This document shows, one piece after another, positions 10,601-19,625 of a DNA stretch of 64,000 bases (its first letter is position 1; every line of letters starts with the position of its first letter). Where the stretch lies: NCBI GenBank assembly GCA_036395115.1, contig DASWDU010000025.1, positions 29,209 through 93,208 of the forward strand, given 5' to 3'. The DNA comes from Thermoplasmata archaeon. GTDB taxonomy: Archaea; Thermoplasmatota; Thermoplasmata; RBG-16-68-12. The notes under the pieces are model-generated. The model did not search any database. It had not been told where the DNA came from and saw only the letters and a program-made list of their open reading frames with translations. A program made the position numbers and the translations under genes.

Positions 10601-13600
10601 GCGTGATCGTGCCGGACGTCGCACTCGTCATGGTCACGTCGCCGACGGTGACCGCACTCGCGTTCGCAGTGACGGTCCCGCCAGTCTGCACCGTGAGGCT
10701 GGCGCCGCCTGAAACCGCCAGCCCGCCCGTGCTCAGCATCCCGCTCACCGATACCGCGTTGCTCGCGTCGATGCCGGTGGTCTGTGTGACCGTGCCCGAG
10801 ACCGTCAGGTTGTAGAACCCGTTGCTGACGTTGCGAGTCGCGATGGTCTTCGAGGCGCCGGTCATCGTAATCGTCGAGGTGCCCTTCGTGAACGTGGTGC
10901 CGGACCCGCTCGTGTCCCAGTTGCCCGAGGCGGTCCACGAGCCGCTCGTCAGCGTGATCGTGCCGCTCGTCGCCGACGTCATCGTGACGTTGGACACGGA
11001 CACCGTGGACGCGTTCGCGGTGAGGGCCCCGCCCGTCGAGATGGCGAGCGTGCCGTTCCCGGAGAGCGCCTGGCTTGCGGTTGCGAGCGTCCCAGAGATC
11101 GTCGTGGAGTTGCTGACGTCGATCGCCGTGGACATCGTGACGGAGCCCGTGATGGTCAGGCTGTAGAACCCGTTGCTGGCGTCGTGGATTGCGACCGTCC
11201 TAGAGGCGCCGCTCAAGGTGATCGTGGATGTGCCCTTCGTGAACGTCGTCCCGGTCCCGCTCGTGTCCCAGTTTCCCGAGACGGTCCACGAGCCGCTCGT
11301 CAGCGTGATCGTGCCGCTCGTCGTCGACGTCATCGTCACACTGCCGACGGTGACCGACGAGGCGTTCGCCGTGAATGTGCCGCCCGTGGCGATCGTCAGG
11401 TCTCCCCCGCCAGAGACCGTCTTGCTCGACGTGTCGAAGGTGTTCGCTATGGTGAACGTGCCGGTCAGACTCATGCTGTTGTCAAGGACCAGGTCGGAGA
11501 GTGTCGAGATCGTCCCGGAGATGGTGACATCGTAGAGGTGGTGGTTCGTGCCGCCGATCCGCATTTGGATCGTCTTCGAGGTGCCGGACAGCGTGACCCG
11601 GCCCGTGCCTTCGGTCCACGTCGAGCTCGAGCCGGACGTGTCCCAGTTGCCCGAGGCGGAAATCGTCCCGCTCGTGAACGAGATCGAGTTCGTCCCAGCG
11701 TCGTTCATCGCCACGTCTGTGGCGGTGATCGCGGACGTGCTCGCCGTCAGCGTGCCTCCCCCCGACACGGTGAGGTTGGCGCCACCCGTGATGTCGTTTC
11801 CGGAAGTCGTCAGAGCTCCTGTGATCGACAGGGCATTGCTCACGTCGACGGCGCTACTTTGCGTGATCGTCCCGGAGACGATCAGGTTGTAGAATCCGTT
11901 GCTCGCGTTCCGGATCCTGAGCGTCTTGGCGGTCCCGGCCAAGGTGACCGTGCTCGTGCCCCTCGTGAAACTCGACGACGATCCGGAAGTGTCCCAGTTG
12001 CCGGACGCGGAGATGTTCCCGCTCGTTAGGGAAATCGCATCCGCCGAAGCATCGTTCATCGTGACATTGCCCACAGTGATGGACGATGTGGTGCCGGTCA
12101 GAACGCCGCCGCTCGACACCGTCAGGTTGGCGCCGCCGGTGATGTTGTTGCCCGACGTGGTCAGCGTGCCGGTAATCGCCAGCACAGTAATCACGTCGAT
12201 CGCGCTCAGCTGGCTGACCGTCCCAGAGATCGTGAGCTGATAGAACCCGTGGGCGGAATCGGCCGTCTTCACGGTCTCGCCAGTCCCGCTCAGCGTGACG
12301 GCGCTCGTGCTCCGGTTGAACGTGCCTCCGGAGGAATCCCAGATACCCGGGACCGTGAGGGACACCGCACCGCTCATCGTCAACGTGCCGCCCGCGCTCA
12401 CGACGAGGTCTCCGTTCGTCCCGGTAGATGTCGTCGTGCCGACGTACACGTCCTCGCCGGTCATCGTGAGCGTGTTGCCGAGAGTGAGCGTGTTGGAGAC
12501 GTTCAGAGCGCTGTTCAGGGTATACGTGCCGGAGACCGACAGGTTGTAGAAGCCCTGCGCCCCGTTCAGCTTGAGCGTCTTGGCGGAACCCGTCATGGTG
12601 ACCGCGCTCGCGCCCATCGCGAGCGTCGAACCCGCTCCCGAGGTGTCCCAGTTCCCGGACACCGTCCATGATCCGCTCGTCAGCGTGATCGTGCCGGACG
12701 TGCCGCCCGTCATCGTCACGTTGGCGACGGTCGCCGTCGCCGCGTTCGCCGTGACGATTCCGCCATTGTTCACCGTGAGGTTGCCCGCCCCGAATGTGAG
12801 GCTTCCAGCCCCGCTGACGGTAATCGCCCCGGTCACAGAGACGTTTCCGTTGCTCGTGTTGATCGATCCGCTGGAGACGCTGAAGGTCGTCCCGGACCCG
12901 ACGGTCAGGGCGCCGATCGTGATGGAGGACGTGCTGCCCGCGATTCCACCGGTCCCACTCAACGTGGTTGCCGCCCCGCCGGTGATGCTGTAGCCGGACG
13001 TCGTCAGGGTGCCCGAACCCGAAGTCTGCAGGCCATTGGACACGTCGATGGCGGTCGCCTGCGTGATCGTCCCGGTGATCGTCAGATTGTAGAAACCCGC
13101 CGTCCCGGTGATCGCCACGGTCTTGGCGGTTCCCGACAGGTTCACCGTGCTCGTCCCCTTGTTGAACGTACCGGTGCTCGAGTCCCAGTTCCCCGAGACC
13201 GTGAGTGAAACGGAGCCGCTCATCGTGAGCGTGCCACCCGTGTTGACGCCGACGTCGCCGTTGGCCCCGATGGATGTCGTCCCGCCGACGTACATGTCCT
13301 TCCCGTTCATCGACAGGGCATTGGACAGCGTGACGAGATGAGCCACGTTGAGCGCGGTGTTCAGGGTGTACGAGCCGGTAATCGTCAGGTCGTAGAACGC
13401 GGCGGTGCCGTTGATCGCGAGGGTCTTGGACGTGCCCGAGAGGGTCACGATGCTCGTGCCCTTGGCAAAGGTGCCGGCCGAGGAGTCCCAGGAGCCAGAG
13501 GCCGAGATGCTGCCGGAGGTCATGCTCCATGAGGTCCCGCTGCCGATCGTCACGTCGTTGACCGTCATCGAAGACGTGGTGCCGGTGATTCCGCCAGTAC

Positions 13601-16600
13601 CCGACAGGGACACGTTGGCTCCGCCGGTAAGGCCGAAGCCCGACGTTGTCAACGCGCCGGAGCCTGAGGTGGACAGTGCGTTGCTCACGTCGAAGGCGCT
13701 GAGTTGCGTGATCGTGCCCGAGATTGCGAGGTCGTAAAAGCCGTTCGATGAGTTCAACATCGTCAGGGTCTTGGAGGCCCCAGACAGGGTGACGGTGCTC
13801 GTGCCCTTCGTGAACGTCGAACTCGCGCCGGACGTGTCCCAGTCGCCCGAGACAGCCCAGGAGCCGGAGGTGAGCGTGATCGTCCCGGAGGTGCCTCCCG
13901 TCATCGTTACGTTAGAGACGGCTGCCGCGGATGCGTTCGCCGTGAGGATTCCGCCGTTGCCGACCGAGACAGCCCCGCCGGTCAGCCCGAGATTCGCGGT
14001 AGCGAGGGCGCTCGTGCCGGAGAGGTCACTGACCGTCGAAGTGCCGCCCCAGACGAGGGATCTCGAGGCCATGGTGAACGTCTGCGCGGCTGCGGAGCTC
14101 GACGTGAAGGTCACGTTGTTGAACTCATTGACGCCGAGGTTCGACCCTCCGAACGTCATGATGACGTTCGACGCGGAAGAGAATAGGACGGTCCCGGTCC
14201 CGGCGCTCCACGAAGCCGATGTCGAGTTGTTCGTCCAGGCGCCTTTGAACTCCCAGCCGGCCGTGCCCCCGAACGAGAAGTAGCCGGTCGCGTTGATCGT
14301 CACATCGTTGGCGATCGTCTTCGTGCCCGACGCTCCGGCGGTGATCCCGCCCGACAGCGCGGCGAGCGTGGCGACGGTCAGCATCTGCGTGCCCGTCGCG
14401 AGGATCGCTCCGCCGTTGACGGTCAGACTACCCCCGACGTCAAGGAGTGTGTTCGTCGTCACCGTGCCGGCCGCGGAGATCGTCAGGTTGTTGAAGTTGT
14501 TCGCCGAATTGCGGATTGCGATGGTCGTGCCGGACCCGCTCATCGTGATTGTCGACGTGCCCTTCGTGAACGTCGTCCCGGACCCGCTCGTGTCCCAGTT
14601 TCCCGAGACCGACCATGATGCCGTTCCCGAAATCGTGATTGTCCCGCTCGTCGCCGAGGTCATCGTCACGTTGCCGACCGTGACCGTGCTGGAGTTTGCG
14701 GTCAGCGTGCCACCCGTGGAGATCGTCAGCGAGCCTCCGCCGGACAGCGCGTAGTTGTTAGCCGCTGAAGTGTCGAATGTCCCCGAGATGCTCGTGGCCG
14801 TGCTCACGTCGATGGCCGACGCCGCCGTGATCGTCCCGGAGACCGTCAGAGATGCGAAGCCGTTGGACGCGTTCAGGATCTTCACGGTCTTTGTCGCGCC
14901 CGATAGCGTGACGGTGCTCGTGCCCTTGGCAAACGTCGAGCCCGCACCGCTTGTGTCCCAACTGCCCGAGACGGTCCACGATCCCGACGTGAGGGTGATC
15001 GTGCCGCTCGTCGCCGAGGTCATCGTGAGGTTGCCGATGCTCACCGTGCTCGCGGTTGCGGTGAGGGTCCCCGCCGTGGCAATCGTCAGGTTCCCGCCAC
15101 CGGTCACGCTCGTGTCGTTCGTGGTGAAGCTGTTCGCGATGGTGAGACTCCCAGTCAGGTTCACGCCGGTCCCCGTGGACTTCATCGTGATGTCCGAGAG
15201 CGTGCTGACTGTGCCGGAGACGGTCAGCGCGTAGAACTCGTTGTTGGTTCCTGAGACGAGCATCTTCACGGTCTTGCTTGCGCCGCTCAGTGTGACCGAA
15301 CCGGACGTGCCGCGGTCCCAGGTGCTGGACGAGCCCGAGGTGTCCCAGTTGCCCGACGCCGTAATCGAACCGGTCGTGAGCGATATCGTGTTCGCGGACG
15401 CTCCGGTCATCGTGACGTCGCTGACGGTGATGGCGGCGCTGGAGCCGGCCAGGGTCCCGCCGCCGGATACGGTGAGGGTCGCGCCGCCGGTCACGTTGTT
15501 CCCGGAGGTCGTGAGGGTGCCGGTGATCGAGATCGCGGAGCTGACATCGATGGCCGAGTTTTGCGTAATCGTCCCGGAAATCGTCAGGCTCGCGAACCCG
15601 TTGCTTGCGTTGCGGATCGCAACCGTCTTGCTCGTGCCGCTCATGACGATCGTGCTGGTTCCCTTGTTGAATGCCGCCGTCGAGTTGCTGCTGTCCCAGT
15701 TGCCGGAGACCGTCGATGTGCCAGAGCCCAACGTCAGCGTGCCGTGCGATCCGACCGTCACACCGCCCGTGGTGAAGGTCAGGTTGTTCGTCGCGTCCGT
15801 CAGGATTGTCGTCCCGCTCGCGTTCGAGTCCTGGATCGTGAGCGCCCCGCTGATCTTGAGCGCGTTTGTGACGAGGGTCCATGTTGCACCCGTCGCGCTG
15901 TTGGGGTCGAAGGTCAGGCTGGGGAACGCCACGCCGCCGACGTAGTTCGTGGAATTTCCCTGGTTGAAGTTGTTGCTGCCCGTGGCCGTGAACATGACCG
16001 TCCCGCTGGCGGTCGCGTCCCAGGAGGCCGAGGTTGAGTTGTTCGTCCAACTCGCGTTGGAGAAAGTCCAGGTCGCCCCACCGAAGACGAAATAGCCTGT
16101 GAAGTTCACCGTGACGCTGCTCGATATGGTCTTCGTGCCGGAGGCTCCGGCCGTGATCCCACCACTGAGTGCGGCGAGGGTCGTAATCGTCGTGGTGAAC
16201 GTGCTGGTTGCCCACACGCCGGTCACTGTGGTCGTTCCGTCGACGGACGCCGACCCGTTGGATGTGATCGTCACTCCGGGGTCCGCGGTGAAGTTGTTCG
16301 CATTGCCTCCGACCGTGTTGAATGTCCCGCCCGTCGTTGCGGCCTCCAAGAGCGACGTTCCCTTGTTGAAGACGGCGCTCGTGCCGCTACTGTCGAATGT
16401 CTTGAACTTTATAGTCGAGGCGTTCGCGGTCAGCGTGCCACGGGTCCCGAGGATAATCCCGGCGGTCGCCGTGATCGCGAGGTTCGAGCCGGAGGTGTCC
16501 AGGACCGTGTTGCCGCTCGCGCTCGCCGTCGAGTTCAAGATAGTCAGGTCGCCGCCCATGTTCAGGGGGCGAGTCGCCATCGTGTAGGTCATCCCGCCGA

Positions 16601-19415
16601 CGACGTTGCTGTCGAACGTGACCGCCCCGGTGAACTCCGGCGGCCCGCAAACCGTGCCGCAGAAGGTCATCGTTCTGGCGACGCCGTTCTTGAAGGTGAT
16701 CGGCGCGGCGAAGGACCAGTTGCTGGTGCTGGTGCTCGCGTTGGTCCAGGTGCCATTGTTGACAGTCCACGCACCCCCGGCGGAGGACGTGATCCCCGAG
16801 TCGGGGTCAGTCGCTCCGATGGACACGTTGCCGGTCTCGGACACCGTCGCCGTCCCGGTCTTGAGCACCGCCCCGATCTCGGCGGCGCCCGGGTTGTCGA
16901 TGGTCAGGCCCGCCGCGAAGGTCAGGTTCTTGTTGTTCACGCTGTCGTCGAGCGTTATTTTCGCGGACGTCCCCGTGTTTGAGTTCCGGATGGTCACGAG
17001 CCCGCCAATCGCGAGCGTCCCCGTGCTGCTGCCCACGGTGTACACGACCGCCGCGTTCGTGTTCGGGTCGAACGTCACGCCCCCACGGAATTCCTGGCTG
17101 CTCGTATAGCTGGACGAATCGCCGAATGCCATCGTTGCCGAACCGCTCGAGTTGAATGTGATGCCCGCCTGGAAGTTCCAGGAGCCCGACGTGGAGGGCG
17201 TGGACTGGTTCCACTTGCCGACTGTCCACGTGCCCGCTCCGCTCGTCACATAGGCATTCGCCGCCGCCACCTCGAAGTCTCCCGAGAGGGAGACGGTGGC
17301 CGTCCCGCCCTTGAGAACGCCAAGCGTGCCCAGCTTGATGTTCGACGTGCCGACCGCAGCAGTGCCAGTCACCGTGCTCAAGTTGTTCACGCTGTCATCC
17401 AGGATGACGTTGCCCGTGGCGCTTGCGACGGTGTTGTTGATGAGCAGGGTGCCGTCCCACTTGATCGCGTTCGTGACCATGGTGTACGTAACGGTCGTGG
17501 ACGCCGCGGCCGTCGAGTCGAGGGTCAGATTGTGAAATTCCGTGAAGTTGGCTGTCCCGCCAAACTTCGTGGAGGCGCAGTTCGCGTTCGACTTGATCGT
17601 CACCGTCCCCGTGCCTTGGTTCCAACTCGCGGAAGTGCTGGAGTTGGAGTAGCATCCGGTGAACGAATGGGCGGTGCTCGATCCCCACTTGATGAAGGAG
17701 GATGCGCTGTTGACGACGAAACCGCCACCTGCGCCGGTGACCTGAATCGTCCCGCCATTCGTGGCATCGATGGAGCCTCCGTTCAGATGGATGGCATTCG
17801 CCGAGGTGGACGACGTGCTGAAGGTCCCGCTCGCGCTCGCCGCCCAGTTCACCGTACCGGCGTTGATGCAGACCGTGTAGGTGACTGCGCCGCACGATGC
17901 TGTGTTCGTCCCCGTGCTTGCCGTCAGGTTGTTCGTGCTGCTAAGTTGGATCGTCGCGCTCGAATTGTCCACCGTAAGGGCGTTGGTGTTGGCGGCCGTG
18001 TCGACCGTAATCGTGCAAGACGCGGTGCAGGAGAGAGAGTCAAAGGTCACGGCATTGGAGGTAGTCGGTATGGCGCAGCCGGGGAATCCGCCGGTGCTCT
18101 CGGACCATCCGGTCAGGGGATCGGTGGTCGTGTTCCAGGTGCCGGTCCCGCCAACCCAGAAGCGCGAGGATGACGCGCCACAAGACGCGTCGGTGATCGT
18201 GAACACCGCCAGGGCGACATCGTCCAAGGCGGCGGTGTAGCCCATCACCTGGTTCGTGGTCCCCGCCGCCGGTCCGCGGTCCGCCATCGAGCCCTTCCCC
18301 CCGTCATCGAAAAGCTGCATGTTCGTACAGGTCCCGTTCCCGCTACAGTTCGACGAGGGAAGGGTCCCCAAACCGGAGTATAGCATCATGGCGGACACCG
18401 AGGAGTATCCTCCGTATTGCTCGGTGACGGACGGGTTCGTGGCATCTTCATTAACGGTGTCTGCGTCCACTATCCGAATGTCACCGGCTGCCGTCCAAGT
18501 CACGGCGACAAACTCGTAGTCGTCTGTCGTCGCGCTGTCCAGGTCCACGCACACCGACACCGCCCCCGTAGGAAGACCTGTGCCAAGGAACCAGATCTCG
18601 GCGCTACCGGGCTCGCCCGCCGTGTCCGTGGCCCTTATGATGCGTTTCAGGGAGACCCCGCCTGACGCGCAGGCGGCACCGCTCGCCCCGACGTTGTACT
18701 TCACAGCGAGGACATGGTCCGTGGAGGTTGTCTCGTCCGCGATGAGCACCGCGACGCCCCTGGGCGTCCCTACCGGGGTGTGCGTCCAAGTTGCGGGGTC
18801 TGTGGTGCCTGTTCGCTCCAGTTCGGACGAAGCGTCGAAAACGACCGTAGCCTGCGCACGTCCCGTGAAGAAGTCGAGCAAATCGATGACCGCGCTCCTC
18901 AATCCGGAGACGACGGCGTCAACGATCCTGTTCGCCAGCATCGCGAAGCCGTCGTCGCCACGCGGAGGAGCGATCCACGCGGGGCCCGGGTCCGTGACCC
19001 TGCCGTCCCAGAATGTGTAGCTTGCGGTCGCGTGGATGTCGGTACGGTTGACCGTCCAGCGAGCCACTGGGTCGTAGCCTCCACGAGGCGTGAAGATGTA
19101 TTGCATCGCTTCCTTCCAGTCTGACGCGCTCATCTTGCCGCCGAGAAGTTGGAGCTTCCCGTTCGAGAACGAAATTTTGCCACGCAGATCGGCGGGCATT
19201 CCTGTGATTGGGTCCTCCACCTGCGACTCAATCAGCAGGACCACGAGGCTCAGGAGGAGTCCGAGACTGAGCAGGAGCGCCAGGCCGATGTAGAGGTGGG
19301 GTTGGCTCACCCGGCGCGATTCGACGATCGTCCGGTGCCGGAACTTCGCAGCGACGGTCGGCAACACGGTGAGGCCCGACAGGTTGTGGAACACCGAACT
19401 CGGGCGCGTCGTCAT
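4683..19415 (-). CDS. Giant 4,910-residue Ser/Thr/Gly-rich beta-repeat surface protein
   Basis: One uninterrupted frame of 14.7 kb. Residues 42-64 form a membrane helix. An ordered domain follows (about 60-400) with a lectin-like pattern (SLKRIIRATDTAGEPGSAEI, later WFLGTGLPTGAVSV). From about 410 the chain is tandem beta-strand repeats built from motifs such as GTITLTSGSWTVSGNWDTSG, FTKGTSTVTLSG, SKTVAIRNSSNGFYNLTISG. Two modules begin FW(V/I)xGTGxW, near residues 415 and 3985, like the autotransporter-associated beta-strand modules of bacteria. Near the C-terminus come a hydrophobic helix (about 4868-4888), a basic stretch and a zinc-ribbon-like CPVCGHRFTEEC. It probably forms a long cell-surface fibre or adhesin. 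Start ATG 19415; the stop overlaps the next gene. Confidence 0.9.
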   Translation of the reverse strand: MTTRPSSVFHNLSGLTVLPTVAAKFRHRTIVESRRVSQPHLYIGLALLLSLGLLLSLVVLLIESQVEDPITGMPADLRGKISFSNGKLQLLGGKMSASDWKEAMQYIFTPRGGYDPVARWTVNRTDIHATASYTFWDGRVTDPGPAWIAPPRGDDGFAMLANRIVDAVVSGLRSAVIDLLDFFTGRAQATVVFDASSELERTGTTDPATWTHTPVGTPRGVAVLIADETTSTDHVLAVKYNVGASGAACASGGVSLKRIIRATDTAGEPGSAEIWFLGTGLPTGAVSVCVDLDSATTDDYEFVAVTWTAAGDIRIVDADTVNEDATNPSVTEQYGGYSSVSAMMLYSGLGTLPSSNCSGNGTCTNMQLFDDGGKGSMADRGPAAGTTNQVMGYTAALDDVALAVFTITDASCGASSSRFWVGGTGTWNTTTDPLTGWSESTGGFPGCAIPTTSNAVTFDSLSCTASCTITVDTAANTNALTVDNSSATIQLSSTNNLTASTGTNTASCGAVTYTVCINAGTVNWAASASGTFSTSSTSANAIHLNGGSIDATNGGTIQVTGAGGGFVVNSASSFIKWGSSTAHSFTGCYSNSSTSASWNQGTGTVTIKSNANCASTKFGGTANFTEFHNLTLDSTAAASTTVTYTMVTNAIKWDGTLLINNTVASATGNVILDDSVNNLSTVTGTAAVGTSNIKLGTLGVLKGGTATVSLSGDFEVAAANAYVTSGAGTWTVGKWNQSTPSTSGSWNFQAGITFNSSGSATMAFGDSSSYTSSQEFRGGVTFDPNTNAAVVYTVGSSTGTLAIGGLVTIRNSNTGTSAKITLDDSVNNKNLTFAAGLTIDNPGAAEIGAVLKTGTATVSETGNVSIGATDPDSGITSSAGGAWTVNNGTWTNASTSTSNWSFAAPITFKNGVARTMTFCGTVCGPPEFTGAVTFDSNVVGGMTYTMATRPLNMGGDLTILNSTASASGNTVLDTSGSNLAITATAGIILGTRGTLTANASTIKFKTFDSSGTSAVFNKGTSLLEAATTGGTFNTVGGNANNFTADPGVTITSNGSASVDGTTTVTGVWATSTFTTTITTLAALSGGITAGASGTKTISSSVTVNFTGYFVFGGATWTFSNASWTNNSTSASWDATASGTVMFTATGSNNFNQGNSTNYVGGVAFPSLTFDPNSATGATWTLVTNALKISGALTIQDSNASGTTILTDATNNLTFTTGGVTVGSHGTLTLGSGTSTVSGNWDSSNSTAAFNKGTSTIVMSGTSKTVAIRNASNGFASLTISGTITQNSAIDVSSAISITGTLTTSGNNVTGGATLTVSGGGTLAGSSAAITVSDVTMTGASANTISLTTGSITASGNWDTSGSSSTWDRGTSGSVTLSGASKTVKMLVSGTNNEFYALTVSGTVSTLSDITMKSTGTGVNLTGSLTIANSFTTNDTSVTGGGNLTIATAGTLTATASTVSIGNLTMTSATSGTITLTSGSWTVSGSWDTSGAGSTFAKGTSTVTLSGATKTVKILNASNGFASLTVSGTITAASAIDVSTATSISGTFDTSAANNYALSGGGSLTISTGGTLTANSSTVTVGNVTMTSATSGTITISGTASWSVSGNWDTSGSGTTFTKGTSTITMSGSGTTIAIRNSANNFNNLTISAAGTVTTNTLLDVGGSLTVNGGAILATGTQMLTVATLAALSGGITAGASGTKTIANDVTINATGYFSFGGTAGWEFKGAWTNNSTSASWSAGTGTVLFSSASNVIMTFGGSNLGVNEFNNVTFTSSSAAAQTFTMASRSLVWGGTSTVSDLSGTSALATANLGLTGGAVSVGNGGILTANASAAAVSNVTMTGGTSGTITLTSGSWAVSGDWDTSGASSTFTKGTSTVTLSGASKTLTMLNSSNGFYDLAISGTITQLSAFDVSNALSTSGSGALTTSGFGLTGGANVSLSGTGGITGTTSSMTVNDVTIGSGTSWSMTSGSISASGSWDSSAGTFAKGTSIVTLSGTSKTLAINGTAAFYDLTITGSYTLNTALNVAHLVTLSNALSMNGKDMYVGGTTSIGANGDVGVNTGGTLTMSGSVSLTVSGNWDSSTGTFNKGTSTVNLSGTAKTVAITGTAGFYNLTITGTITQATAIDVSNGLQTSGSGTLTTSGYSITGGAATTLSGTGGIAGSTSSITIGALTVGSGTTFSVSSGSINTSNGNVSVTGAITVSGAGSLTFGAGNLTVNNGGIVTANAATATVANVTMTGGTSGTITLTSGSWTVSGNWDTSGAGSTLAMGASAVTMTGSAKTLKLNGAQGFYNLSVSGTYTLNSALNVSNTLTLGNTLTMTGEDVYVGTTTSTGTNGDLVVSAGGTLTMSGAVSLTVPGIWDSSGGTFNRSTSAVTLSGTGETVKTADSAHGFYQLTISGTVSQLSAIDVITVLAITGTLTTSGNNITGGANLTVSSGGVLTGTTSSITVGNVTMNDASADAISLTSGNISASGNWDTSGSSSSFTRGTSTVTLAGTAKTLRIRNASNGFYNLIVSGTITQSSAVDVSNALSITGALTTSGNDITGGANLTVSGGGTLTASTSAITATDVAMNDAGTNSISFTSGTISASGNWDTSGSSSTWTEGTGRVTLSGTSKTIQMRIGGTNHHLYDVTISGTISTLSDLVLDNSMSLTGTFTIANTFDTSSKTVSGGGDLTIATGGTFTANASSVTVGSVTMTSTTSGTITLTSGSWTVSGNWDTSGTGTTFTKGTSTITLSGASRTVAIHDASNGFYSLTITGSVTMSTAIDVSNSTTISGTLATASQALSGNGTLAISTGGALTANASTVSVSNVTMTSATSGTITLTSGSWTASGNWDTSGSGTTFTKGTSTITMTGASKTIATRNVSNGFYNLTVSGTVTQTTGIDASNAVSVSGMLSTGGLAVSGGASLTVQTGGTVTANASAVTVGDVTMTSATSGTITLTAGSWTVSGDWNTSGAGTTFTKGTSTVTLTGTAKTVAIRNSSNGFYNLTISGTLTMSTAIDVSHTVATSGLGTLTTAGLDVNGGADLTLAGSGGLAGSSSTLTLANVTIGSGTTLSMTSGTIDVSGDWNSSAGTLTFGTSTISVQAAGKTYTFGSGQFYNYSTNNNPVTIENVSMAANGTLALGSSSVTVTGNWDTSASGTTLGAGTSTATMNGSGKTLAIRNSSNGFYALVVSGTITMGTAIDVSNSTTISGTLATASQALSGNGTLAISTGGTLTANASTVSVSNVTMTSATSGTITLTSGSWTVSGNWDTSGTGTTFTKGISTVTLSGTSKTVAIRNSSNGFYDLTISGTITMSTAIDVSDSTTISGTLSTASLALSGSGALTVSTGGALTANASTVTVSDVTMTSATSGTINLTSGSWTVSGNWDTSGSGTTFTSGTSTVTLSGASRTVKLLASQSFAILTVTGTISQASQLTTSALNLNAGSLTKGTNALTVNGNLTFAGGALLSTSGTVTISGNVDVSAAASYIAFGSESWTVSGTWTNASTSGSWSAGSGTVTFNDSTSATMTFAGSNLSVAEFNNVVLQSAAGSGTITFTMSTNALRWAGTLTVPGSGSTTVLATANLGLTGGALTIGNLGVLTANASAVSVSNVTMTGGSSGTITLTSGSWTVSGNWDTSGAGSAFAKGMSTITLSGATKTVKILNSGNGFYNLTVSGTLTQSSAIDVSATFSISGSLGTGPNPYHDITGTSSLTVTGTGTLTANSSMITLKSLDTSAGGATFTAGTSTIVIGTSGGSVNIPQTAYNVTVNSGISTTFTSSLTWSSTLTLTSSTVTFNGNLTSAGAATITFASATVLIGGSWNTSSAGSWTSTTSTVTFTGSGKTLTVASGQTFATLTFSGTTTLGSDVTGTSLTVSSAATLTKTGFSVTFNALTVNATGTLADGSVNVQNFTVTDDDATALITIGAFTAWTFDGTFAWSHTDTKTTDTITLTIGGNTASNHWSVLKNGSQFAVGTVDGSGQVVFTTLGGNDGFVVTVSAPCGANEFWILGTGNWSDVNHWASSSGGAFGCPVPTSSIAVHFDNNSGSGTATVNVNAAMASLITTGSTIGTISIGTFDFAVSGSVTHSGGSITIGATAASGFTVGGALTLSGSANISMSGASKGSVAGNVNVSASAAYIAFGSGPWTFSGSWTNASTSASWSAGTAPVTFNSASSQTMTFAGSNLSGNEFSAVVFDSGSNAVVFTMSSRGLNAGAITVQGGSAVTTLATSNLALATSTLTVAANGALAAGSSAVAVTGDINLAAATAYITSSSGGSWTVSGSWTDLSSSASWSFSAPITFRSAASQTMTWGVMSAIEFGSAVTFDSSVAGGVTFTSDGNALRIGGTLTVQNSTGGATGATDLSTGANPYYNVTAGAVTLGTYGRLEANSVTISVNGNWTVTASNATFVAGTSTVSFGAAATIAMTQSFYNLTVTAGTATEASNITVSASLTVSGGTFAKSTFALSTSSVTLSGGAVTSTSGNATVTGNVSVSSASSYFAFGSETWTVSGSWANASTSASWGAGSGTVVFNASSSQTMTFAGSNLSVNEFNNVTFNGGSNTVTFTTATNGLKWAGTLTVQGGSGTTTLATSNLSLTGGALTIGNAGVLMANASAVSVSNVGMTGGTSGTITLTNGSWTVSGDWDTSGAGSTFTPATGTVTMTGSGKTVKIATGQQFCGFNLSGGTVTMASFLLACAVTISAGTLDLDGFPVFVNGNLTISGTGSVNFDAGNVTVLGNIVDTSSNTNSGAGTLILPSAATQSVQGGVWPNVQVVGGEKDFTASLTTLNVTLVGTANVTIRVTAGITWTLTPGGVLSGVSSTARLVLTSSGTWTVDVSGVTGIAQWVAVDHSSATGPGMQAFNATDNGNNANWAFPSGGTPLGPFLLLLQQDPVFQASLSALGFVGALLIRRIHRKRVTCPVCGHRFTEECREHG
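9310..11613 (-). repeat. Exact 351-bp (117-codon) tandem units within the giant surface gene
   Basis: The block encoding NWDTSG recurs at 9310, 9661, 10012, 10561, 10912 and 11263 (plus-strand coordinates of GTGTCCCAG or its variant). Spacing is exactly 351 bases except for one 549-base step. Units at about 9661-9840 and 10912-11090 are nearly identical at DNA level, and stretches near 9634-9720 and 11236-11320 match almost base for base. This indicates recent unequal exchange or gene conversion within the gene. Elsewhere in the gene the same protein motif recurs with much more divergence and variable spacing. Confidence 0.8.
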
Positions 19416-19472
19416 CGCGACACCGTCCTTGACGTGGAGTGCCGGTCCATGACCATCGCCACCCGAGTCGAG

Positions 19473-19625
19473 CTAGGCGGCGAGTCTCTCCCCTGCACGT
19501 GGATGACAACCACCCGATGACTTGGACATGGAGAGCAGCCCGTACTTTGTGACTCTATTCAAGTTGGAAAGGAACGATATTTTCGTGCCGTGAGCCGTTG
19601 AGGCAGAAGCGGCCATGATCCTCAT
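19473..19625 (-). CDS. Possible 50-residue ORF coupled to the preceding small membrane gene
   Basis: An ATG at 19625 overlaps the TGA of the preceding gene (ATGA), the same arrangement seen for true gene pairs in this window. The 50-residue product (MRIMAASASTAHGTKISFLS and so on) has no recognisable motif or membrane helix. It fills the space before the giant surface gene. It may be a real short gene or only leader sequence; the coupling geometry is the only support. Confidence 0.3.
   Translation of the reverse strand: MRIMAASASTAHGTKISFLSNLNRVTKYGLLSMSKSSGGCHPRAGERLAA

Noticed and set aside
9310..11613. Regular spacing of a short motif, first taken as a possible CRISPR-like array
   Set aside because: The motif lies in frame inside a coding repeat of 351 bases; there are no short direct repeats with unique spacers.
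4683..19415. Many long open frames on the plus strand and in other minus frames across this region (for example 8476-9564, 11854-13530)
   Set aside because: They are antisense or out-of-frame readings of the repetitive giant surface gene; high GC and the repeat make stop-free frames common.
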